A DNA stretch of 43,900 nucleotides from the NCBI GenBank assembly GCA_026125215.1, contig JAHCLN010000011.1, forward strand, positions 1-43,900, written 5' to 3'. Below, in pieces: positions 18,133-28,928 of the stretch (positions are counted from its first letter, which is position 1; each line of letters opens with the position of its first letter). Made by a program: the position numbers and the translations under genes. The stretch is from Opitutaceae bacterium. GTDB lineage: Bacteria > Verrucomicrobiota > Verrucomicrobiia > Opitutales > Opitutaceae. The notes under the pieces were generated by a model that was not told the DNA's origin, made no database searches, and worked only from the letters and a program-made list of their open reading frames with translations.

Positions 18133-19236
18133 ATGAGCGAACTCAAACGCACCCCCTTGCGTGATTTTCATGCCGCCCATGGCGGACGTCTCGTGGACTT
18201 CGCTGGCTGGGAGATGCCGGTGCAATACCGCAGTATCCTCGAGGAACACAAGGCGGTGCGGTCGGCCGCCGGCCTTTTTGATGTGAGCCACATGGGCGAG
18301 GTGGATGTGCGCGGGCCGGAGGCCGGCGCGTTTCTCAACCGGCTTTTGACCAATGATGTGGCCAAGCTTTTTCCGGGCCGCGTGCTTTACAGCCCGATGT
18401 GCCTGCCCTCGGGCGGGGTGGTGGACGACCTCCTCGTCTACATGCGCGGACCGGAGGATTATTTTCTCTGCATCAACGCGGGCAACATCGACAAAGACCT
18501 TGCGTGGATCCGCGGGCAGGCCGCCGGGTTGGCGGTGACGATCACCGACCGCTCGGCCGACTATGCGCTGCTCGCCGTGCAGGGGCCGAAGGCCGCCGCC
18601 ATCGTGCAGTCGCTGACCGGCGCCAAGCTGGAGACGGTGAAATATTATCATTTTGTCGAAGGCACGGTCGCCGGCTTCCACTGCCTGATCAGCCGCACCG
18701 GCTATACGGGCGAAGACGGGTTCGAACTCTACCATGCGGCGGGTGATGCCGCCGCGCTGGCGGCGGCGTTGCTGGCCGCCGGGGCGCCGTATGGGCTGCA
18801 GCTGGCGGGCTTGGGCGCCCGGGACAGTCTCCGCTTGGAGGCCGGCTATCCGCTGTATGGCCACGAGATCACCGCGGAGATTTCCCCGCTCGCCGCAGGG
18901 CTGGGCTGGACCGTGAAGCTCGAGAAGGGCGTGGATTTTGTCGGCCGGGCCGCGCTGGTGGCGGAGAAGCAGGCAGGGACGAAGCAACGCATCGTTTTCT
19001 TCCGGACCGGTGACCGCCGCATCGTGCGGGCCGACACCCCGGTTCTGGGCGCGGGCGACGCCGTCGTCGGCAAGGTGGTCTCGGGCACGCTTTCGCCGGT
19101 GCTCAACGAGGCCATCGGGTCGGCCTTGGTCGAATCCTCCGCGGCCGCGCAACCCCTGCAGGTGGACATCCGGGGGACCCGGTTCAATTTGCATCTCGTC
19201 AAACCGCCGTTTGTGGAGCTAAAAAAATCCCCATGA
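18133..19236 (+). CDS. gcvT: glycine cleavage system T protein (aminomethyltransferase)
   Basis: Transfers the aminomethyl carbon from the H-protein lipoyl arm to tetrahydrofolate, releasing ammonia. Motifs: FAGWEMPVQY, FDVSHMGEV, LPSGGVVDDLLVY, RTGYTGEDGFEL, LGARDSLRLEAGYPLYG. The frame extends upstream to 17695 but that part is the antisense of the CNNM gene; the ATG at 18133 has a purine-rich GGAGGG about 11 nt upstream and gives the family's normal N-terminus (367 aa). It overlaps gcvH by 4 nt. No gcvP is in the window, so glycine decarboxylase must be elsewhere. Confidence 0.95.
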   Translation: MSELKRTPLRDFHAAHGGRLVDFAGWEMPVQYRSILEEHKAVRSAAGLFDVSHMGEVDVRGPEAGAFLNRLLTNDVAKLFPGRVLYSPMCLPSGGVVDDLLVYMRGPEDYFLCINAGNIDKDLAWIRGQAAGLAVTITDRSADYALLAVQGPKAAAIVQSLTGAKLETVKYYHFVEGTVAGFHCLISRTGYTGEDGFELYHAAGDAAALAAALLAAGAPYGLQLAGLGARDSLRLEAGYPLYGHEITAEISPLAAGLGWTVKLEKGVDFVGRAALVAEKQAGTKQRIVFFRTGDRRIVRADTPVLGAGDAVVGKVVSGTLSPVLNEAIGSALVESSAAAQPLQVDIRGTRFNLHLVKPPFVELKKSP

Positions 19237-19616
19237 GCAACGTTCCCGCCGATCTCCGTTACGCCAAGTCGCACGAGTGGGTGAAGCTGGCCGATGATGG
19301 CACCGCCACCGTGGGCATCACCGACTACGCCCAGAATTCCCTCGGCGACATCACCTTTGTGCAGCTGCCCAAGGTCGGCGCCGTGCTCGCCGCCGGTTCG
19401 CCCTTCGGGGTGGTCGAGTCGGTCAAGGCGGCTTCCGATCTGTATGCGCCGGTGTCCGGCACGGTGATCGAGGTGAATGCGGCGCTCGACGCCGCGCCCG
19501 AGACGGTCAACCAGGACTCCTACGGCGCCGGTTGGATGCTGAAGCTCAGGCTGACCCAGCCCGCCGAGGCCGCGGCTTTGCATGACGCGGCAGCTTACGC
19601 CGGACTGATTGCCTGA
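19233..19616 (+). CDS. gcvH: glycine cleavage system H protein
   Basis: Small lipoyl carrier that shuttles the aminomethyl group between P, T and L proteins. The lipoylation lysine is K65 in VVESVKAASDLYAPVSG; the N-terminal SHEWVKL and the GITDYAQNSLGDI motif are typical. Full length, 127 aa. The ATG overlaps the gcvT stop (ATGA), indicating translational coupling. Confidence 0.96.
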   Translation: MSNVPADLRYAKSHEWVKLADDGTATVGITDYAQNSLGDITFVQLPKVGAVLAAGSPFGVVESVKAASDLYAPVSGTVIEVNAALDAAPETVNQDSYGAGWMLKLRLTQPAEAAALHDAAAYAGLIA

Positions 19617-19631
19617 GCCGGCGCTTTTTTT
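19598..19631 (+). terminator. possible terminator overlapping the gcvH stop
   Basis: CGCCGG (19598-19603) and CCGGCG (19618-19623) pair around a 14-nt loop, then seven T residues (19625-19631). The stem is short, but the T-run and position at the end of gcvTH fit. Confidence 0.5.
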
Positions 19632-19679
19632 GAAAATTGTCATCCGGCGGGTTGCGCTTTCGCCGGGTTCCGGCCAGTG

Positions 19680-20816
19680 ATGTCCAACTTCATCGCTATG
19701 AACCGATTTACCTTCTTCACGACCGCGGCGGCCGTCACCCTTTTGACGCTCGGCGGTTGCAGCAAGCAGGATGCCGCGGCCGGCGGCGCCCAACAACGCC
19801 CCGGAGGCGTGCAGAAGCAGGTGGTCGAGGTGACCACCATCGAGCGTCGCGACATGCTGGAGACCCTGACCGTCGTCGGTTCGCTCGAAGCCAATGAATC
19901 GGTGCAAATCCGGCCCGAAGTGCCGGGTTTGGTGCGGGCCATTCATTTCGAAGAGGGCCAGAAGGTGAAGGCCGGCGATTTGCTGGTCAAAATCGACGAC
20001 GCCGAGCTGCTGGCCCAGCTGGCGCAGGTCGAGGCACGTTTCCGGCTGGCGGAGCTGAATGTCGCGCGCAGCGAAAATCTCAGCGAGACGCGCACCATTC
20101 CGCAGTCCGAATTCGACCGCGCGCGGTCCGAGTATGCCGCCGTGCAGGCGGAGCGCGCGGTGCTGAAGTTGCGCCTGGAAAAGACCGAGATTCGGGCTCC
20201 GTTCGACGGCGTGATCGGCTCCCGCACGATTTCGCCCGGCGATGTCGTCACCACGGCCACCGTCATCACCAATCTCGACGATCTCAGCCGCCTCAAGATT
20301 TCCTTTCCCGTGCCGGAACGCTTCCTCGCCAAGGTGCACAACGGCACCATCGTCAAGGCCACCACGCGCCGGGCCGGGCGGATCGAGGACAACCTGACCG
20401 GCGAGGGCGAAGTCTATTTTGTCAGCGCCACGATTGACCGCGCCACCCGTTCTTCCGAGGTGAAGGCGGTGCTCAACAATCCTTCGCCGGACCTGCGCCC
20501 CGGCATGTTTGCCAACGTCGAAATCCTGTTGGACACCCGCAACCAGGTGCTGACGGTTCCGGAAGGGGCCATCCTCACCGATTCGCGCGGCACCCAGATC
20601 ATCATCGTCGGCAACAAGGACGGACAGCCGGTGGCACAATACGTGCCCGTGACCACCGGGCTGCGCACCCGCGGCCTGGTCGAGATCCAGCCCCGCGCCG
20701 GCGAAATCGCTCCGGGCACGCAGGTGGTGGCCTCGGGAGTGGGCGCGCTCATCCTCTTCCCCGGCTCACCGCTTGACCCCAAGCCGCTGCGCGCCCGGTT
20801 TGCCGCCGGTAACTGA
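19680..20816 (+). CDS. RND efflux periplasmic adaptor, lipoprotein
   Basis: Membrane-fusion protein that bridges an RND pump to an outer-membrane channel. N-terminal signal with lipobox (LTLGGC; Cys27 from this start), then lipoyl/barrel-sandwich half (SLEANESVQIRPEVPGLV), a short coiled-coil hairpin (~residues 110-165), the second lipoyl half (KTEIRAPFDGVIGSRTISPGD) and a beta-barrel domain. Possible starts are GTG 19677, ATG 19680 and ATG 19698; the last gives the shortest signal peptide. Its partner pump follows 20 nt downstream. No TolC-like gene is adjacent. Confidence 0.92.
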   Translation: MSNFIAMNRFTFFTTAAAVTLLTLGGCSKQDAAAGGAQQRPGGVQKQVVEVTTIERRDMLETLTVVGSLEANESVQIRPEVPGLVRAIHFEEGQKVKAGDLLVKIDDAELLAQLAQVEARFRLAELNVARSENLSETRTIPQSEFDRARSEYAAVQAERAVLKLRLEKTEIRAPFDGVIGSRTISPGDVVTTATVITNLDDLSRLKISFPVPERFLAKVHNGTIVKATTRRAGRIEDNLTGEGEVYFVSATIDRATRSSEVKAVLNNPSPDLRPGMFANVEILLDTRNQVLTVPEGAILTDSRGTQIIIVGNKDGQPVAQYVPVTTGLRTRGLVEIQPRAGEIAPGTQVVASGVGALILFPGSPLDPKPLRARFAAGN

Positions 20817-20836
20817 GGCCCCCAACCAGCTCCGCC

Positions 20837-23800
20837 ATGATCCTCTCCGACGTCTCCATCAAGCGCCCGGTCGTCTGCATCGTGGTGGCCCTGCTGATCG
20901 TCATCGTTGGCACGCTGTCGTTCCAGCGGCTTTCCGTGCGCGAGTATCCCGACATTGAGACCCCGGTGGTGTCGGTGTCGGCCAGCTATCCCGGTGCCGC
21001 GGCCGAGGTGGTAGAGACCCAGGTCACCGACCCGATCGAGGAACAGCTCTCCACGATCGACGGCGTCCGGCAGATGCGGTCCAATTCGGCGGCCGGTCGC
21101 ACCAATATTTCGCTCGAATTCGATTTGCGCCGGAATCTGGACGAGGCGGCGAACGATGTCCGCGACAAGGTCGGCCGGGTGGTGAACAGTTTGCCGCAGG
21201 AGGTTCTCGCCCCCGAAGTGGAGAAAGCGGACTCGGATTCCGACCCGATCCTGACGATCTCGATGAACTCGGATCGTTTCACGCGGCTCGAGTTGGCCGA
21301 GATGGCCCGCCGGGTGGTCATCCAGCGGCTGCAGACCGTGCCCGGTGTGTCCAGCGTGGGCCTGCGCGGCCCGCAGTTTGCCATGCGCCTGTGGATCGAT
21401 CCCGACCGGCTGGCCTCCTATGGTCTGACGGTGGCGGAAGTGGAGCGGGCGTTGCGGCAGCAAAACATCGACGTCCCCAGCGGCCGCATCGAGTCGCTTT
21501 CCCGCGAGTTCGGCATGCGGCTGGAAGGCCGGCTCAACCAGGCGTCGGACTTTGAAAATCTCGTGCTCGCGACCCGCGGCAACAGCCAGGTCAAATTTTC
21601 CGACATTGGCCGGGTAGAGCTGGGGGCCAGCGAATACCGGACGCAGGCCTTTTACAACGGCCGCACCACCATTGGCATCTTTGTGCTGAAGCAGACCCAG
21701 TCGAACCTCCTGGCAGTGGCCGACGAGATCAAGGCGCTGCTGCCCGAGATCCGGCGCAGCCTGCCCGACGGCGTGAACATGGAAGTGGCCTACGACACGA
21801 GCACGTTTGTGCAGCGGTCGGTGGACGAGGTCTACGAATCGCTGCTCATCGCCGGCATCCTCGTGGTGCTGACCATCTTTGTATTTCTGCGCGACTGGCG
21901 GGCGACGACGATTCCGCTGGTGGCGATTCCGGTGTCCGTGATCGGCGCCTTCGCGGTGATGTATTGGATGAACTTCAGCATCAACCTGCTCACGCTGCTG
22001 GCGCTGGTGCTGGCGGTGGGACTCGTGGTGGACGACGCGATCGTGATGCTGGAAAACATTTACCGGCGGATGGAGGAGGGCGAGTCGCCGGTGCACGCGG
22101 CGATTTTCGGCGCCCGGCAGATGGCCTTCGCGGTCATTGCCACCACCCTGACCCTCGTGGCGGTGTTCCTGCCGGTGGCCTTCCAGTCGGGCCGCACCGG
22201 CCGCCTGTTTTACGAATTCGGCATCACGCTGGCGATCGCGGTCGGCGTCTCGAGTTTCATCGCGCTCACCCTGACCCCGATGCTCTGCTCGCGCATCCTG
22301 CGGACCAAGCGGGCGACGGACGGGCATCTGGAACACGGCTGGCTCTACCGCGTGACGGAGCCCGCCTTTGTGCGGATCAACGCGGTTTACAACCGCAGCC
22401 TGGCCTTTGCCATGCGGCACAAGATCACCGTGCTCGCGGTCTGCGCGGCTTTCGCGCTGGTCGGCCCCTGGCTCTACACCAAACTGCAGCGCGAGCTGAC
22501 GCCGCTGGAAGATCGCGGCATATTCCGCGTGATTCTCAATTTTCCCCTCGGCTCGACACCGGAGTATTCGGCTGACTACGCGGCCGACGCGGAAAGGGTG
22601 CTGCTCGAGACGCCCGAGGTGGAGCGCATGTTCCGGATCACCGGCATGGGCGGCACCGCCTCGCGCGGATTCATGTTCGTGACGCTGAAGCCGTGGGAAG
22701 AGCGCACGCGCAGCACGCAGGACGTGCTGGCCTCCCTCCGGCAGCCGTTTCGGGACAATCCGGGCGGGCTTGTGCTGGCCGCGCCGGTGCGCCCCCTGGG
22801 CGGTCGCCGGGCCGGCGCGGGCGGCGTGCAGATGATTTTGCAGGGGCCAGAGTTTCCCGAACTGCAGCGCATCGGGGCGGAATTTGTCACGGCGCTCCGC
22901 GATAACCCGGTGCTCGGGCAGGCGCGGGTCGAACCCCAGCCCAACAATCCCCAGCTCCGCGTCGAGGTGGACCGGGCGCGGGCCGCCGATCTCGGGGTTC
23001 CGCTGCTCGACATCGCCACGACGCTGGAATCGCTGTTCGGCAGCCGGCGGGTGACCAAGTTCCGCCGCGGCGCGGAGGAATACGACGTGCTGGTGCAAGT
23101 TGAGGACGCGGACCGGGCGACGCCCTCCGATCTGGGGAAAATCTACGTGCGCGCGACTTCCGGCGCCCTCGTGCAGCTGAGCAATCTGGTGACCTACACG
23201 GAGGAGACCGTGCCGGAGGCCTACCCGCACATCGACCGCCAGCGTTCCATCACCCTCACCGCCCAGCTGGCCGAGGGCCGCACCCAGGGCGATGGCGTGG
23301 ACGAACTGGAGCGGCTGGCCCGGGAGATTCTCCCGGAAAATTACGGCTACACCTGGGAGGGCGAGACGCGGGAGTTCGTCGAAAGTTCGGCCGATGCGCT
23401 CATGCTTTTTGGCCTCGCGCTGCTTTTCACCTTCCTGATTCTCGCGGCGCAGTTTGAGTCCTGGATTCATCCGGTCACCATTTTCACGGGTGTCGTGCTC
23501 GCCCTTTCGGGCGGTGTCACCGTGCTTTACTGCTCGCGTTACTGGGGCGTGCCGCTGACCGACAATCTGTTCTCTCGCTTCGGGCTGATCATGCTTATCG
23601 GCCTCGTGGCTAAGAACGGCATTCTGATCGTGGAGTTTGCCAACCAGCTGCGCGTGGCGGGCCGGGATGCGGCGGCGGCCGCTTTCGAGGCGGCCACCTT
23701 GCGTTTCCGGCCGATTCTGATGACGGCGATTTCCACCATTTTTGGCGCGCTGCCGCTCATGCTGGCCAGCGGCCCGGGTGCGGAAACGCGCAATCCGATG

Positions 23801-23983
23801 GGTCTCGTGATCGTGGGCGGCCTGTCCATCGCCACCTTCCTGACGCTGTTTGTGATCCCGATCGTTTACGTCCTGCTGGACCGGGTCACCGTCAAGGTGA
23901 CCGGCAAGTCCACCGCGCACGGGCTCATGCGGGCGGACGAAATCGACCGGGAAACGAAGGAAATCGTGGCCGCGGGGAAATGA
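20837..23983 (+). CDS. RND (HAE1-type) efflux pump
   Basis: Proton-driven inner-membrane exporter of 1048 residues, the usual size for AcrB/MexB relatives. It starts LSDVSIKRPVVCIVVALL (TM1), has two large periplasmic loops and twelve TM segments, and shows the TM4 proton-relay motif GLVVDDAIVMLENI (two adjacent Asp) and the family's C-terminal block (GLVAKNGILIVEFAN). Drug range cannot be predicted. No TetR or other local regulator is adjacent. Confidence 0.95.
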   Translation: MILSDVSIKRPVVCIVVALLIVIVGTLSFQRLSVREYPDIETPVVSVSASYPGAAAEVVETQVTDPIEEQLSTIDGVRQMRSNSAAGRTNISLEFDLRRNLDEAANDVRDKVGRVVNSLPQEVLAPEVEKADSDSDPILTISMNSDRFTRLELAEMARRVVIQRLQTVPGVSSVGLRGPQFAMRLWIDPDRLASYGLTVAEVERALRQQNIDVPSGRIESLSREFGMRLEGRLNQASDFENLVLATRGNSQVKFSDIGRVELGASEYRTQAFYNGRTTIGIFVLKQTQSNLLAVADEIKALLPEIRRSLPDGVNMEVAYDTSTFVQRSVDEVYESLLIAGILVVLTIFVFLRDWRATTIPLVAIPVSVIGAFAVMYWMNFSINLLTLLALVLAVGLVVDDAIVMLENIYRRMEEGESPVHAAIFGARQMAFAVIATTLTLVAVFLPVAFQSGRTGRLFYEFGITLAIAVGVSSFIALTLTPMLCSRILRTKRATDGHLEHGWLYRVTEPAFVRINAVYNRSLAFAMRHKITVLAVCAAFALVGPWLYTKLQRELTPLEDRGIFRVILNFPLGSTPEYSADYAADAERVLLETPEVERMFRITGMGGTASRGFMFVTLKPWEERTRSTQDVLASLRQPFRDNPGGLVLAAPVRPLGGRRAGAGGVQMILQGPEFPELQRIGAEFVTALRDNPVLGQARVEPQPNNPQLRVEVDRARAADLGVPLLDIATTLESLFGSRRVTKFRRGAEEYDVLVQVEDADRATPSDLGKIYVRATSGALVQLSNLVTYTEETVPEAYPHIDRQRSITLTAQLAEGRTQGDGVDELERLAREILPENYGYTWEGETREFVESSADALMLFGLALLFTFLILAAQFESWIHPVTIFTGVVLALSGGVTVLYCSRYWGVPLTDNLFSRFGLIMLIGLVAKNGILIVEFANQLRVAGRDAAAAAFEAATLRFRPILMTAISTIFGALPLMLASGPGAETRNPMGLVIVGGLSIATFLTLFVIPIVYVLLDRVTVKVTGKSTAHGLMRADEIDRETKEIVAAGK

Positions 23984-24001
23984 CCCGGCGGCGGACGGGG
24001 C

Positions 24002-25825
<1,824 letters not shown>

Positions 25826-25955
25826 GGCGCGGAGGCGTGCTGGCGTTTGAAAAAAGGTTGAAGGTGCAAATCGGTCGCGGGGAATGCAAGGCCTAAGGCG
25901 GGGCGGCCCGAAACGAGGGCTTGCAGCGTCGGCGAGGGCCGGCCTCGCTGGGTGC

Positions 25956-26768
25956 ATGCCAGCCCCTGCAGGTGAAGCAGATGTCTCTTCGGGCCGGGTC
26001 GTTACGCCGGCCGCGCTGTCGGTGGCACCCGGGGTGGTCGGCCGGCCGCTGGCCGAGCCCTGGCGCCGGTTGGCGGCCATGGCGGTGGACATCGGCGTGG
26101 TGGGACTGCTGTCGCTTTTGAGCACACCGCTGCTGGGTTTGGGCACGGGCCTGATGCTCTGTGTGCTTCTCGGCAATGCCGCCGGGGCGCCTTTGGCGCT
26201 GAAGCTCGCCCGCTGGGCCTGCCGGCTGCTGGGCGTCGGTATCATCGGGCTGTCCGCCCTGGCCTTGGGTCACACTTCGCTGCTGAAGTCCCGCGGGCTT
26301 GATTTGGAAGTCTTGGCGGGCCGGGCGGAGCATCCGGCGAGGGAGCAGACCGTTTACGTTCCTCCCGAGCCCACAACGACCGAGCTGCGGGTGGCGACCC
26401 GCCAACTGCAGCAGCAGGTGCAGGCCCTGAAGGAGGAACTGGACAACCGTGACCGGGCCGGCAGCTCCTGGATCTATCAGGTGCGGAGCTTCACCGGCGC
26501 GATGGGTGTGACCTTCGGGTGGTCCGGAATCTACTTCACGCTGATTGCGGGAATCTGGCGGGGAAGAACCGTGGGGAAGTTCATTTTCCGCACCCGCGCC
26601 ATCAATCTCGATGGCCGTGAGTTGACGTTCTTCGACGCCTTTGTGCGGCATGGTGGCTACGTGGCTGGTGTCGCCATGGGTCTCCTGGGTTTTTTCAGGC
26701 TGCTGTGGGAGCCGAACCGCCAGGCGGTGGAGGACCGCATCGCCGGCACCGTGGTGGTGAGGGACTGA
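25956..26768 (+). CDS. RDD-family membrane protein with coiled-coil insert
   Basis: RDD-type membrane protein of ~270 residues, function unknown. The RDD hallmarks are visible: WRRLAAMAVDIGVVGLL in the first TM and GKFIFRTRAINLDGRELTFFDAFVRHGG near the C-terminus, ending in EDRIAGTVVV. Between the two halves is an unusual ~110-residue insert with a second TM pair and a predicted coiled coil (LRVATRQLQQQVQALKEEL). An earlier ATG at 25884 would add 24 low-complexity residues. It is divergent from typA. Confidence 0.8.
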   Translation: MPAPAGEADVSSGRVVTPAALSVAPGVVGRPLAEPWRRLAAMAVDIGVVGLLSLLSTPLLGLGTGLMLCVLLGNAAGAPLALKLARWACRLLGVGIIGLSALALGHTSLLKSRGLDLEVLAGRAEHPAREQTVYVPPEPTTTELRVATRQLQQQVQALKEELDNRDRAGSSWIYQVRSFTGAMGVTFGWSGIYFTLIAGIWRGRTVGKFIFRTRAINLDGRELTFFDAFVRHGGYVAGVAMGLLGFFRLLWEPNRQAVEDRIAGTVVVRD

Positions 26769-26775
26769 AGGGCGG

Positions 26776-27369
26776 CTACACGCCCATGATTCCGAAGTAG
26801 GCGGCGTAGAACAAAAGCCAGAAGAGCAGGTGAACCTGCAGGAGCCGGGCTGTGGTCAGATACCGGCCCAACCACCGGCCGATCCACCAAGCCGCAAGCG
26901 TTGTTAGTCCGAACCGGAGCAGCCGTGCCGCCAGGGAGGCGAGCAGGAAGCTTTTGACGGACAGTGCCTGCGTTCCGGCATGCAGGGCGTAGAGTTTGTA
27001 GGGCGTGCCGCGCAGGGCCCCGCTGAACAACGCGCTCCAACCGTCGTGGGCCAGGGAGGTGCCCGCACCGGTGATCAGGGCCGGCGAGATTCCGGGCAGG
27101 AAGGTGAATGCGGCGGCCAGCTGCTCCGCCCTGCCGGAGCGGGCGATGGCATACACGAGCAACCCGCCGACCAAGGCACCGGCGAGAGCCCACAGGCACT
27201 GCCGCAGGGCGTGCGCAAGTCCCCTTTGCAGCGCGAAACGGGTCAGGAGCAGATCCGGCACGATGAAAAAGAAGGTCGCCTCGCCCAGACCCCAAGCCCA
27301 GGCACACCACGCATCAAGCCACCGCTGCTTTCCGGCCGGTGATTGAGCCGGCTGAATTGCTTCAGCCAT
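26776..27369 (-). CDS. DedA/YqaA-like membrane protein
   Basis: A 197-residue multi-pass protein (about five hydrophobic segments) resembling the VTT/SNARE-associated fold: GLGEATFFFIVPDLLL at the start, LVGGLLVYAIARSG, and FSGALRGTPYKLYALHAG followed by SFLLASLAARLLRFGL. DedA-type proteins are linked to lipid scramblase or flippase functions. It overlaps the CDP-alcohol transferase gene by 8 nt and is the last gene of the lipid operon, which fits a membrane-lipid role. The family call rests on pattern only. Confidence 0.55.
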   Translation of the reverse strand: MAEAIQPAQSPAGKQRWLDAWCAWAWGLGEATFFFIVPDLLLTRFALQRGLAHALRQCLWALAGALVGGLLVYAIARSGRAEQLAAAFTFLPGISPALITGAGTSLAHDGWSALFSGALRGTPYKLYALHAGTQALSVKSFLLASLAARLLRFGLTTLAAWWIGRWLGRYLTTARLLQVHLLFWLLFYAAYFGIMGV

Positions 27370-27985
27370 GGGCGCGTGCGGCTCTGACTTCCGCCAGTGC
27401 CTGGCGTCCGCGGTTCAGGATCGTCAATATCAGCAGCACCAAGGCCACGCCGAGGACCACGTTGCCCCAAGTTTGGAGAGTAACGCCGAGACCGGCCAGC
27501 AGCGCGAGCAATCCGAAGAGCAGGGCCCGGTCGCTCTTTCCCAGCGGACCGTCATAGCGGCGGGAAGCGCCGATTTGCACCGCAACAACGCCGGTCATCT
27601 CGCTCACGCCGGCGAGGATGACAATGCCCACGACCAGCGCGGGCGAAAGAGAGGGCAAAAGCGCAAAGGGAAGATACAGTGCCGCGTCGGCCACGACGTC
27701 GCCGATTTCGTTGAGCATCGCGCCCAGCGGGGACTTCATGGCGTGTTCGCGCGCGAGCATGCCGTCGATGGCGTTGAGTGCCATCCGCACAAACAGCGTT
27801 GCGGGTATCAGCAGCCAAAGGAGAACGGTGTCCGGCCGCCATGCCACGCCTGCGCCGACCAGGACCGACATCGCGGCGGCGAGCAGGGTGATTTGGTTGG
27901 CGGTGACTCCGGCCCCGGCGAGGCGGCGAACCAGCGGCCGGAGGAGGGCCTGAAACCGGGGTTTGATGTCGTAGAGCGTGGGCAT
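27362..27985 (-). CDS. CDP-alcohol phosphatidyltransferase, YnbA-like
   Basis: Integral membrane enzyme that joins a CDP-activated lipid to an alcohol, making a phospholipid headgroup. The signature is read as N-AI-DG-ML-AR-(8)-G-AML-N-EIG-D: the usual first and third Asp of the D-x2-DG-x2-AR-x8-G-x3-D-x3-D motif are Asn. From memory, E. coli YnbA has the same two Asn positions (LNALDGMLARE, LGAILNETGD), and the N-terminus LYDIKPRFQALLRP also matches YnbA, so this is likely a natural subfamily, not a dead enzyme. Downstream of cdsA by 4 nt in a tight operon. Headgroup unknown. Confidence 0.85.
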   Translation of the reverse strand: MPTLYDIKPRFQALLRPLVRRLAGAGVTANQITLLAAAMSVLVGAGVAWRPDTVLLWLLIPATLFVRMALNAIDGMLAREHAMKSPLGAMLNEIGDVVADAALYLPFALLPSLSPALVVGIVILAGVSEMTGVVAVQIGASRRYDGPLGKSDRALLFGLLALLAGLGVTLQTWGNVVLGVALVLLILTILNRGRQALAEVRAARAHG

Positions 27986-27989
27986 GGGG

Positions 27990-28928
27990 TCAGGTGAAGA
28001 AATAGCGCACGAGATGGAAAAAGACGGGCGCCGCGAAGCACAGCGAATCCATCCGGTCCAGCATGCCGCCGTGGCCCTCGATCATGCTGCCAAAGTCCTT
28101 TACACCACGGTCGCGCTTGATGGCGGACATGACCAACCCGCCGAAGAAACCCATGAGCGTGATGATCAGCGCGAGCACGGCGGCCTGCCAGGGGTTGAAC
28201 GGCGTGGCCCACCAGAGGGCGGCGCCGACCGCCGTGGCGGAGGCCGCCCCGCCGACAAAGCCCTCCAGGGTTTTGTTCGGACTTAGCGTCGGGGCGATTT
28301 TGCGCCGGCCGAGGAGTTTGCCCCAGACGTATTGCAGCACGTCGCTGAGCTGCACGACCAGCACGAGGAAAATCAGCAGCCGGGCGTTTGCGCCTTCCGG
28401 ACCGGGAAGCGGCAGCATCAGCAAGGCGGGGGCGTGGCTGAGGAAATAGACGCAGACCATCAGGCCCCACTGGGTCTTGGCCGAACGCTCCAGAAACCGT
28501 TCGCAGTCTCCCGCGGCGGCGCTGCGGATGGGCAGCAGCACGTAGGCATAAACGGGGATCAGGATGGCAAACAGTCCATACCACTGCAGCCACACGATGA
28601 AGTAATGCAGCGGCACGAGCACGAAAAACGCCCAGAACAGGGTGCGGTGGTCGCCCGGCCGGGTCGGCGTCAGCGTGACAAATTCCCGCAGTGCGAGGAA
28701 GGAGATGAGGGCGAACAGAATGACGGAGCCGGTGCCGCCGGTAAGGAGGGCAAGGCTGAAGACCAGCACCATGACCCACCAGGCTTTCACGCGGGCGTCG
28801 AGGTTGAGGATTACGGGACCGGGAGCACCGCCCGCCCGCCGTTTCAGGATGAAGGTGACGAGGCTGGCGATCAGCAGCAGGCCGGCGATGCCGCCCAATA
28901 GCCACAGGGTTTTCTGGTCGGGTATCAT
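27990..28928 (-). CDS. phosphatidate cytidylyltransferase (CdsA/YnbB-like)
   Basis: Makes CDP-diacylglycerol from CTP and phosphatidic acid. About eight TM segments; the CdsA signature is complete at the C-terminus: SAIKRDRGVKDFGSMIEGHG followed by GMLDRMDS (last Asp-rich metal site). 312 aa. It overlaps plsC by 4 nt (ATGA) and precedes the CDP-alcohol transferase by 4 nt. It could be the main CdsA or, given the YnbA-like partner, a second dedicated copy (YnbB-like). Confidence 0.88.
   Translation of the reverse strand: MIPDQKTLWLLGGIAGLLLIASLVTFILKRRAGGAPGPVILNLDARVKAWWVMVLVFSLALLTGGTGSVILFALISFLALREFVTLTPTRPGDHRTLFWAFFVLVPLHYFIVWLQWYGLFAILIPVYAYVLLPIRSAAAGDCERFLERSAKTQWGLMVCVYFLSHAPALLMLPLPGPEGANARLLIFLVLVVQLSDVLQYVWGKLLGRRKIAPTLSPNKTLEGFVGGAASATAVGAALWWATPFNPWQAAVLALIITLMGFFGGLVMSAIKRDRGVKDFGSMIEGHGGMLDRMDSLCFAAPVFFHLVRYFFT

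Noticed and set aside
20414-23920. A 1168-codon open frame on the minus strand
   Set aside because: Antisense shadow of the RND pump gene; composition (His/Arg/Gly-rich, no domain) is typical of a shadow in GC-rich DNA.
27362-27985. CDP-alcohol transferase as a dead enzyme because two motif Asp are Asn
   Set aside because: The same Asn residues are recalled in E. coli YnbA and the surrounding motif is intact, so loss of function is not assumed.
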